10,940 nt of DNA from an uncultured Bacteroidales bacterium (GTDB taxonomy: Bacteria; Bacteroidota; Bacteroidia; Bacteroidales; UBA932). The DNA is taken from positions 1 through 10,940 of the forward strand of contig CAMJJO010000054.1 of assembly GCA_946406095.1 (NCBI GenBank), read 5' to 3'. Shown here piece after piece: positions 5,857-10,940 of this stretch. Position 1 is the first letter of the stretch. Each line of letters opens with the position of its first letter. Both the position numbers and the translations under genes were made by a program. The notes under the pieces are model-generated. The model saw nothing but the letters and a program-made list of their open reading frames with translations, was not told the DNA's origin and did not search any database.

Positions 5857-6891
5857 GCAGTGCTTGGAATCCCCCCATTTCCCATACCCTATAGTGATTT
5901 GTGAAAGCAGGGTATTAATGTCGCTGCGGATTGTCTTCCTGTCGTACAGATTGTATTTGACCATCTGCTCCTCGGGGGTTATGTTAGGCATTATGACGTT
6001 TGCTCCGGAAAGAATGCCTCTTTCCCTTCCAAGAGGGTCCATAACTTCCAGGGCGGTAGCGGATGCGATATTGATATCAGGCATCAGCAGTCGGAGCAGA
6101 GCAATCATCTTCAGCCCGAGTGCAAAGCGCCTTTCGGCAGATGGATAACCGATCCCCGACAAGGTCAGGGGAGTATCCGGATGAGGATTGTAAGGCCCCA
6201 TTCCCACCATCGGAGCATCGAATTCCTTGTAAAACAAAAGGTCATCAGCCATATCCCCGGCAGTCTGGAAGGGGAGTCCTATCATTGCACCGGTGCCGGC
6301 CTGATAGCCGATTGCCTTAAGGTCGTATAGCGCCCTGATCCTGCGGTCGTAGGAATGCAGTTGGTCTTCCGGATGAATCTTGTGATATAAATCGGGATTG
6401 CTGGATTCTATGCGCAGCAGATAACGGTGCGCCCCGGCATCGAACCATTCTTCATAAACCTCGCGCGGCTGTTCCCCGAGGGAAAGGGTGATGCCCAATG
6501 GTCTGTCTCCATCTTCGGCCGGTTCGATTTCCTTAATCGCCTTAAGCAGGCGGGTGATCTTTCGGACAAAGGCGGGATCCGTGCGCTCGCCACCTTGGAT
6601 GACGACAGAGCCGAATCGGCGCTGCGCGGCAAGCCTCGCGGATGCAAGTACCTCATCTTCAGAAAGTTCATAACGCTGGCAGTGGATATCTTTCCGAATG
6701 CCGCAATAAAGACAATCTTTAACGCATATATTGGAAATCTCGATGAGCCCGCGCAGATAAACCTCCTTACCCACGTTTGCAAGTTTGACACGGTATGCTT
6801 CTTCGCATAGTTCCGCCTCGAAAGCGGGATCTTCGCAAGCGATTGCTGCCGCGAGTCCTTCCCGGTCAAATGTCAGTTCCGACAGATTCAT
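5836..6891 (-). CDS. hydE: [FeFe]-hydrogenase maturase, radical SAM enzyme HydE
   Basis: A 351-residue radical SAM protein. YLRGLIEISNICVKDCLYCGIRK (about 45-67) carries the CxxxCxxC cluster motif (Cys56, Cys60, Cys63) in the form typical of HydE. Next come VVIQGGE, LSLGEQPREVYEEWFDAGAHRYLLRIES and GYQAGTGAMIGLPFQT, then MVGMGPYNPHPDTPL. HydE works with HydF and HydG on the di-iron subcluster of the [FeFe]-hydrogenase H-cluster. HydF, HydG and the hydrogenase are not in this window, so they would lie elsewhere. PylB and BioB are related alternatives, but the motif context favours HydE. The conserved part ends at about GDSK (340-343); the last eight residues, HCSAQHHT, run into the ZIP remnant and are probably not native. 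The enzyme core is complete. Confidence 0.88.
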   Translation of the reverse strand: MNLSELTFDREGLAAAIACEDPAFEAELCEEAYRVKLANVGKEVYLRGLIEISNICVKDCLYCGIRKDIHCQRYELSEDEVLASARLAAQRRFGSVVIQGGERTDPAFVRKITRLLKAIKEIEPAEDGDRPLGITLSLGEQPREVYEEWFDAGAHRYLLRIESSNPDLYHKIHPEDQLHSYDRRIRALYDLKAIGYQAGTGAMIGLPFQTAGDMADDLLFYKEFDAPMVGMGPYNPHPDTPLTLSGIGYPSAERRFALGLKMIALLRLLMPDINIASATALEVMDPLGRERGILSGANVIMPNITPEEQMVKYNLYDRKTIRSDINTLLSQITIGYGKWGDSKHCSAQHHT

Positions 6892-6918
6892 CTTGATTCA
6901 CTACCGTTTTTGCTTCTA

Positions 6919-6926
6919 CAAATATA
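6919..6926 (-). promoter_or_regulatory. -7 promoter element of hydE
   Basis: On the minus strand TATATTTG (6926 to 6919) matches TAnnTTTG exactly, 27 bases before the hydE ATG. No TTG is found at the expected -33 position. Confidence 0.45.
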
Positions 6927-6961
6927 TAAAATCTAAGGAAACGATTTTGAATATTATTAGG

Positions 6962-6969
6962 TATCTTTG
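6962..6969 (+). promoter_or_regulatory. -7 promoter element of the alkylation-repair gene
   Basis: TATCTTTG matches TAnnTTTG exactly, 18 bases before the ATG at 6988. An in-frame TTG at 6967 falls inside this element and so is not a credible start codon. Confidence 0.5.
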
Positions 6970-6987
6970 TTTCGATACAACATTATT

Positions 6988-7704
6988 ATGAACACTCTTC
7001 TCTCGCAGATGCTTTCAAAGGCCGATCCATCACAGGTGGATGGGCTTTCGCGCTTTTTCAAGACAGGACCCGGCCAATACGGCGAGGGGGATAAGTTCCT
7101 TGGTATCAAGGTCCCTGTAACGCGTTCCGTAGTGAAAGAATGCTGGAAGAAAGTAGATTTTAAGGATCTGGAGGAGTGCATCTCCAGTGAATACCACGAA
7201 GTGCGGCTGGCAGCATTGCTTGCATTGGTGGAGATGTTCAGCCATTCCAAGAAGAATCCTGTTCTTCAGCAGCAATGTATCGGCTTTTATCTTGCGCATA
7301 CTGCCTTCATCAATAATTGGGACCTTGTGGACCTGAGCTGTTACCCCTTGCTGGGGGAGTGGCTGCTGGATAAGGACAGGGCTCTGCTTTATGATCTTGC
7401 CCGGAACGGCAGAACTATCTGGGAGCAGCGTATAGGCATCGTCAGCACCATGACACTTATCCGCCACGGGCAGTTGCAGGACACTTTCAATATCGCAGAC
7501 ATCCTTCTGCATCATACTCACGACCTTATCCATAAAGCTGTCGGCTGGCTGCTCCGAGAGGCCGGGAAACGCAACAAAGCTGCTCTGGAGTCCTGGCTCG
7601 GGCCAAGATTTCGGGAAATGCCCCGCACGATGCTGCGCTATGCCATCGAGCGCTTCCCGGAAGAAGAGCGGCTGAGGTATCTGAAAACTAACCCTCGAAA
7701 GTAA
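6988..7704 (+). CDS. DNA alkylation repair protein, AlkD-type HEAT-repeat glycosylase
   Basis: A 238-residue all-helical protein of the DNA alkylation repair family, full length for AlkD. Landmarks are FLGIKVPVTR (37-46), NNWDLVD (109-115), WEQRIGIVSTMTLIRHGQ (145-162), KAVGWLLREAG (183-193) and MPRTMLRYAIERFPEEERLRYL near the end. Trp111, Asp115, Arg148 and Trp187 line up with the Trp, Asp, Arg and Trp used by Bacillus cereus AlkD to hold and excise N3- and N7-alkylpurines without base flipping, so the active site looks intact. It acts on chromosomal DNA in the cytoplasm. I start at ATG 6988 because the upstream in-frame TTG is part of the promoter. It stands alone with its own promoter, and its 3' end overlaps the convergent Gre-factor gene by 17 bases. 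Confidence 0.9.
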   Translation: MNTLLSQMLSKADPSQVDGLSRFFKTGPGQYGEGDKFLGIKVPVTRSVVKECWKKVDFKDLEECISSEYHEVRLAALLALVEMFSHSKKNPVLQQQCIGFYLAHTAFINNWDLVDLSCYPLLGEWLLDKDRALLYDLARNGRTIWEQRIGIVSTMTLIRHGQLQDTFNIADILLHHTHDLIHKAVGWLLREAGKRNKAALESWLGPRFREMPRTMLRYAIERFPEEERLRYLKTNPRK

Positions 7705-8158
7705 TACTGTCGATTCTCAGGCGCAGGGTTCCGGAAGGCACCTGAGCCTCGGCTATTTCGCCGACCTTTCTGCCCATCAAGGCGGCGCCGATAGGTGATT
7801 TCAACGAAATCCTGCCAGCCTCGAGGTCCATCTCGTGAGGGCTGACTATCTTGAATTTCATCCGTGTGTTTGTCGATAGATTCGTGAATTCGACACAACT
7901 CAGAAGGCTGACCCTGTCTTTTGGGAGAGCGTCGGGATCGATCACACGGGAATGCTCCAGAATATTCTGCAGGAAACGGATCCGGCTGATGGTCTTTGCC
8001 TGCATCCGCCTGGCTTCACGGTATCCCGCATTATCGCTCCGGTCTCCCTGGGCGCTGGCCTCCGCGAGGTCATCCTTTATCTTGGGATACACCTCGCCTA
8101 TAAGATGTTTCAGCTCGGTGGCAATCTCGTCGTATCGTTGTTTTGACAGGTATTCCAT
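7688..8158 (-). CDS. Transcript cleavage factor, GreA/GreB family
   Basis: A 156-residue two-domain factor. The N-terminal coiled coil (about 5-75) carries the tip GDRSDNAGY (38-46), and the C-terminal FKBP-like domain (about 80-156) carries ISLKSPIGAALMGRKVGE. It inserts the coiled coil into the RNA polymerase secondary channel, and the acidic tip residues stimulate cleavage of backtracked RNA. The tip acids here are Asp39 and Asp42, where E. coli GreA has Asp41 and Glu44; both charges are kept. The following run REARRMQAKTISRIRFLQ and the GDRS tip resemble GreB more than GreA, so I leave the symbol open. It is a single gene with its own promoter, convergent with the alkylation-repair gene and divergent from the fucosidase gene across 57 bases. 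Confidence 0.88.
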   Translation of the reverse strand: MEYLSKQRYDEIATELKHLIGEVYPKIKDDLAEASAQGDRSDNAGYREARRMQAKTISRIRFLQNILEHSRVIDPDALPKDRVSLLSCVEFTNLSTNTRMKFKIVSPHEMDLEAGRISLKSPIGAALMGRKVGEIAEAQVPSGTLRLRIDSITFEG

Positions 8159-8162
8159 GGCT

Positions 8163-8170
8163 CAAATTTA
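8163..8170 (-). promoter_or_regulatory. -7 promoter element of the Gre-factor gene
   Basis: On the minus strand TAAATTTG (8170 to 8163) is an exact TAnnTTTG match ending 4 bases before the ATG, again predicting a leaderless mRNA. Confidence 0.5.
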
Positions 8171-8201
8171 CTCATTTTTCGTCTTTATTGGCGAATAGTA
8201 T

Positions 8202-8209
8202 TATATTTG
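8202..8209 (+). promoter_or_regulatory. -7 promoter element of the fucosidase gene
   Basis: TATATTTG matches TAnnTTTG exactly and ends 6 bases before the ATG at 8216. The in-frame TTG at 8207-8209 is the end of this element, not a start codon. Confidence 0.5.
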
Positions 8210-8215
8210 TATAGT

Positions 8216-9562
8216 ATGAAGAAGTATCTTATTGTTGTTTATTCCTTGCTGGCCATAGTGATTGCAGGCTGCTCCCACAAGAATTCTGCCTCCGATGTGT
8301 CTTTGAAACTGGATCCGCAGAAGGCTGAATGGTTCAAGGATGCCAAGTTCGGGATGTTCATCCACTGGGGGCTGTATTCCATTCTGGAAGGCAGCTACAA
8401 CGGTCACACGATGCCCGATGCAACCTTCCCCCAAGGGAACTCCTGGTACGCAGAGTGGATCAAGCCCCGCCTCGAGGTTCCGGACGACTACTACAATGGC
8501 CTTATCAATGAGTTCAATCCGGTCAAATACGATCCTGAGGGCTGGGTCAGAGAGGCCTGCAACGCTGGAATGAAGTACCTTGTAATCACCGCAAAGCATC
8601 ACGACGGTTTCGCCTTGTGGGATTCCGAAGTGTCGGATTTCGATATTGCCGCGACTCCGTATAAGAAAGACCTGATTGCCCCTCTGGTGGCTGCATGCAA
8701 GAAATACGGCCTCAAATACGGCTTCTACTATTCGCACTGGCAGGATTGGGAGGATCCGGACGGGGCATTGCCGTTCTGGTACCCATGGCGGCCCGACGAA
8801 GATTTCGAAAAGTATTGGCAGAGGAAATCCCTCCCTCAAGTTAAAGAGCTTATCGAGAAATACGATCCCGACCTGCTTTGGTTCGATACCTGGGGAGGGG
8901 ATAATCACATTACCCCGGAACGGCGGGACGAACTTATCCGCCTGGTCAGGACACATAGCGACAAATGCCTTATCAACGGCCGTATCTGCTTTTCGGATCC
9001 GGGAGATAATATCGATTTTCTCGAGATGCACGACAACTCCTATCCGAAAGAGATGCTGGACAAACCTTGGCAGACTCCGGCCACAATGCAGAACTCCTGG
9101 GCATATCATAGCAAAGACTATAACTGGAAACCGGCAACAAGGATGCTCCGGTATCTTGTCAGCAACACCTCGATGGGGGGCAATTATCTGCTCAACGTGG
9201 GCCCCAAGGCAGATGGCACGCTTCCGGCTCCCGCAGTGAGGCGGCTCAGGGAGATGGGGGCGTGGTTGGGAGCCAACGGAGAGGCGGTTTATGGCACTAA
9301 GCCATCCTCGCTGAAAGTGGACGATGGAGATGTGTATCTTACCGAGAAAACGACAGTGGAGGAGAAGAGTCTTTATATCTTTATCACATCTCCAAGATCC
9401 TCTGTAACAGTCCCTTCCGATAGGTTGAAAGAATGCTGCGTCCTTGAGACCGGACAGCCTTTATGTATTACGGGCGAAAATGGACGCACCGAAGTCCGTA
9501 TTCCCGAGAGTGTGTTCAAAGACAATTCTATAGTTGTCTTGAAGGCGAAGCTGCTCCTATAG
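8216..9562 (+). CDS. Alpha-L-fucosidase, GH29, lipoprotein
   Basis: A 448-residue lipoprotein. The signal peptide ends in the lipobox IAGC with Cys19 as the lipidated residue; it is followed by SHKNS, which lacks the acidic surface-export signal known in Bacteroidota, so a periplasm-facing anchor is likely. The GH29 barrel starts at WFKDAKFGMFIHWGLYS (39-55) and continues with AKHHDGFALWDS (126-137), FYYSHWQDW (170-178) and LLWFDTWGG (220-228). Asp224 is the expected nucleophile. LEMHDNSYP, NNYNW-like and SNTSMGGNYLLNVGP blocks follow, and a small beta domain ends the protein (about 365-448). It releases alpha-linked L-fucose from host or dietary glycans. I cannot assign the acid/base residue. 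No SusC/SusD pair or sugar-use genes are adjacent. The nearby AraC regulator might control sugar use, but nothing shows that it controls this gene. Confidence 0.9.
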   Translation: MKKYLIVVYSLLAIVIAGCSHKNSASDVSLKLDPQKAEWFKDAKFGMFIHWGLYSILEGSYNGHTMPDATFPQGNSWYAEWIKPRLEVPDDYYNGLINEFNPVKYDPEGWVREACNAGMKYLVITAKHHDGFALWDSEVSDFDIAATPYKKDLIAPLVAACKKYGLKYGFYYSHWQDWEDPDGALPFWYPWRPDEDFEKYWQRKSLPQVKELIEKYDPDLLWFDTWGGDNHITPERRDELIRLVRTHSDKCLINGRICFSDPGDNIDFLEMHDNSYPKEMLDKPWQTPATMQNSWAYHSKDYNWKPATRMLRYLVSNTSMGGNYLLNVGPKADGTLPAPAVRRLREMGAWLGANGEAVYGTKPSSLKVDDGDVYLTEKTTVEEKSLYIFITSPRSSVTVPSDRLKECCVLETGQPLCITGENGRTEVRIPESVFKDNSIVVLKAKLLL

Positions 9563-9883
9563 CTTATCTTTCATTTCTATGCGCCTGGCAGCATAGTAGT
9601 CATGCCGTCCGGGATTCTCCGGGAACCAGCCGCGAAGGACGCGTTTTTCCTGCAGGAACATCTCATGAATACCCCAGAGACAGCAGAATGCGAAACCTCC
9701 AAGGATGATTGAAATGATATCGTTTGACACGAAAAGGGATACGGCACAAAACGCCAGCCCGGCCACCAGCCATATCCACCAGCTTTGCCTGCCCCAGTGA
9801 TACTCCATCTTTATGACAAGCGGATGGCAGATGCCTATGCTGAGGAACACGACTGCACCTATGATGATTCCGTTATAATTCAT
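9557..9883 (-). CDS. DUF4491-family small membrane protein
   Basis: A 108-residue protein with three hydrophobic segments (about 3-24, 35-53 and 55-72), followed by a conserved polar tail. MNYNGIIIGAVVFLSIGICHPLVIKMEYHWG, CLWGIHEMFLQEKRV and RGWFPENPGRH match what I recall of DUF4491, a small inner-membrane family of unknown function found mainly in anaerobic gut bacteria. I use the ATG at 9881-9883 rather than the in-frame TTG at 9892, which falls in the likely promoter. The extra tail after PGRH (HDYYAARRIEMKDKL) seems longer than usual for the family. It lies downstream of the AraC-type gene on the same strand, separated by 75 bases with its own promoter, and its 3' end overlaps the fucosidase by 6 bases. 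I cannot name a function. Confidence 0.8.
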   Translation of the reverse strand: MNYNGIIIGAVVFLSIGICHPLVIKMEYHWGRQSWWIWLVAGLAFCAVSLFVSNDIISIILGGFAFCCLWGIHEMFLQEKRVLRGWFPENPGRHDYYAARRIEMKDKL

Positions 9884-9889
9884 ATAACT

Positions 9890-9897
9890 CAAATTAA
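9890..9897 (-). promoter_or_regulatory. Possible -7 element of the DUF4491 gene
   Basis: On the minus strand TTAATTTG (9897 to 9890) differs from TAnnTTTG at one base and lies 6 bases before the ATG. No -33 TTG is clear, so this is a weak call. Confidence 0.35.
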
Positions 9898-9958
9898 CCG
9901 GTGCAAAGATCGGCAGATTAAGTTGGATATTTTAGGCTGAGAAGGGGAGAAATTAGGA

Positions 9959-10747
9959 TTATCCTTGCATCTTCTTTCGGAAACAAGATGGCGTCAGACC
10001 TGTTTCTTTCTTGAACAGGCGCGAGAAATAGGACTGATCATCAATACCTACGGCGGCTGCAATGTCTATGATGGGCTGACTTGTATCCGAGAGCAGGCGC
10101 TTTGCCCGCTGAATTCGCACAATATCGATCCATGCACCCACGCTCCGGCCCGTGTGCTTCTTCACCAGACGACTAAGATAATTCTCGCTGATTCCAATCT
10201 CAGATGCATATGAAGCAATCGTTCCGGGCATCTTTCCCGGATTGAAAACAGATTCCAGAAACTGGCTGACCGATGCCGGGAATGATGCTTCCCTGGCCGG
10301 TTTGACACGGGAAAGAAGCAAATCAAGGCCCTTCACCACGAATAACTGATCCCCTTTCTCGAATGAGTTTGCCATCATATTGAAAAGTTCGCTCATAAAG
10401 GCGCCCTCATCGAACCAAAAACCTTGATGAAGAGGGGCCGACAGATAACGGAGGGGCCTGGTGTCAGACAGAATAGAGGGGGCAAAACCACCGGTATAGC
10501 CTATTGCGTTCTGGTAGAAGCGAATGGCGAAAGGACTCTGCTGGGGAATCAGCAAAATCTGCCCCGGATGGCAGAGAAATGGCATCGAATCGACTTCTAT
10601 GAGCACTTCCCCCGATGCCACATAGATGAATCCAATAAGAGGAATATGGGCCTCGGGCACTTCTAGAGGCCTGACATAACTCGTGGTGTCCATTCTCCGG
10701 ATAAAGAATGGAATGGATGAGAAATCCTCTATTGCGTGCAGAGCCAT
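9959..10747 (-). CDS. AraC-family transcriptional regulator
   Basis: A 262-residue regulator. The N-terminal part (about 25-90) is a cupin-like sensor domain: IPLIGFIYVASGEVLIEVDSMPFLCHPGQILLIPQQSPF has the strand-Gly pattern and the PGQ-LLIP turn of AraC-type ligand domains. The C-terminal part (about 160-262) holds two helix-turn-helix motifs, IASYASEIGISENYLSRLVKKHTG (177-200) and IIDIAAAVGIDDQSYFSRLFKKETGLTP (226-253); the second is the signature region. Such proteins usually activate sugar-use or stress genes on binding a small ligand. The effector is unknown. The target could be a gene beyond the right edge, transcribed divergently, or DUF4491 downstream. The start is ATG at 10747. Confidence 0.9.
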   Translation of the reverse strand: MALHAIEDFSSIPFFIRRMDTTSYVRPLEVPEAHIPLIGFIYVASGEVLIEVDSMPFLCHPGQILLIPQQSPFAIRFYQNAIGYTGGFAPSILSDTRPLRYLSAPLHQGFWFDEGAFMSELFNMMANSFEKGDQLFVVKGLDLLLSRVKPAREASFPASVSQFLESVFNPGKMPGTIASYASEIGISENYLSRLVKKHTGRSVGAWIDIVRIQRAKRLLSDTSQPIIDIAAAVGIDDQSYFSRLFKKETGLTPSCFRKKMQG

Positions 10748-10754
10748 ATGTCTG

Positions 10755-10762
10755 CAAAATTA
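10755..10762 (-). promoter_or_regulatory. -7 promoter element of the AraC-type gene
   Basis: On the minus strand TAATTTTG (10762 to 10755) matches TAnnTTTG exactly and ends 7 bases before the ATG. No -33 TTG is seen. Confidence 0.45.
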
Positions 10763-10940
10763 ATCATTTATTGTATTGCTCGTCCGTCCGGTGGAAGAAA
10801 TAACAACCACGTTTGCAGTTGTGCAACAGCTTTTTTAAAAAAAATAATAATATTTTAAAATAATTATGTATCTTGCACCCGGATTAGGTTAGGAACGCAG
10901 TGTTACGCACCCTTAATAATTACTCTCAGCAGCAGTCTTG
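10763..10940. other. AT-rich intergenic region right of the AraC-type gene
   Basis: No convincing gene is seen here. It holds a small inverted repeat, TTGCA-GTTG-TGCAA (10813-10826), followed by an AT-rich stretch (about 10831-10866). A -7-like TATCTTG (10869-10875) faces right, and a direct repeat ACGCA (10895-10899 and 10905-10909) has a 10-base period. The likeliest reading is the control region and leader of a rightward gene that starts beyond the window, possibly a target of the AraC regulator. Confidence 0.3.

Noticed and set aside
8201..9109. A 302-codon open frame on the minus strand, antisense to the fucosidase gene
   Set aside because: It lies wholly opposite a well-supported GH29 gene, shows no recognisable family, and its residues are what the reverse of the fucosidase codons would give. 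It also runs through the fucosidase promoter.
10813..10836. Rho-independent terminator from the inverted repeat followed by a T run
   Set aside because: The stem has only five pairs, two of them G-C, the T run starts several bases after it, and there is no rightward gene upstream to terminate.
1..10940. CRISPR array, tRNA or rRNA gene, insertion sequence, prophage or defence system
   Set aside because: No spaced repeats, no tRNA-like or rRNA-like stretch, no transposase, integrase or known defence domain was seen on either strand; nearly all bases are explained by ordinary genes.

Overview
The window looks like chromosomal DNA of an anaerobic member of the Bacteroidota, probably Bacteroidales. 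The main sign is the promoter type. Nearly every transcription unit is preceded by the Bacteroidota -7 element TAnnTTTG, and Shine-Dalgarno sequences are mostly absent (one clear exception, in front of the MarR gene). Gene content agrees: a phosphotransbutyrylase/butyrate kinase pair, an [FeFe]-hydrogenase maturase, a GH29 fucosidase lipoprotein and a DUF4491 protein. Genus cannot be told from what is here.

Layout. 1-1206 (minus): ptb then buk (cut by the window edge), the terminal steps that make an acid and ATP from an acyl-CoA. 1303-2487 (plus): a secreted tetratricopeptide-repeat protein. 2474-3468 (minus): a two-gene peroxide-stress operon, a glutathione-peroxidase-family enzyme followed by an OhrR-like MarR regulator. 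Two similar palindromes flank the core promoter of this operon and probably are the operator. 3596-4783 (plus): a membrane acyltransferase (acyltransferase 3 family) divergent from the peroxidase. 4773-5669 (minus): a cation diffusion facilitator (metal exporter). 5713-5856 (plus): the first 47 codons of a ZIP-type metal transporter, broken off against the 3' end of hydE. 5836-6891 (minus): hydE. 6988-7704 (plus): an AlkD-type DNA alkylation repair protein. 7688-8158 (minus): a GreA/GreB-type transcript cleavage factor. 8216-9562 (plus): a GH29 alpha-L-fucosidase lipoprotein. 9557-9883 (minus): a DUF4491 membrane protein. 9959-10747 (minus): an AraC-family regulator. 10748-10940: an AT-rich intergenic stretch.

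How the genes work together. Only two operons are evident (ptb-buk and gpx-marR); the rest are single genes of ordinary housekeeping, stress and accessory type. I do not see a phage, an insertion sequence, a CRISPR array, an RNA gene or an obvious new multi-gene system. The points most worth a second look are the dual-palindrome peroxide switch, the ZIP remnant fused to the hydE tail, a set of promoters placed only 4-7 bases from the start codon (predicting leaderless mRNAs), and the fact that every convergent gene pair overlaps at its 3' ends, leaving no room for ordinary terminators.
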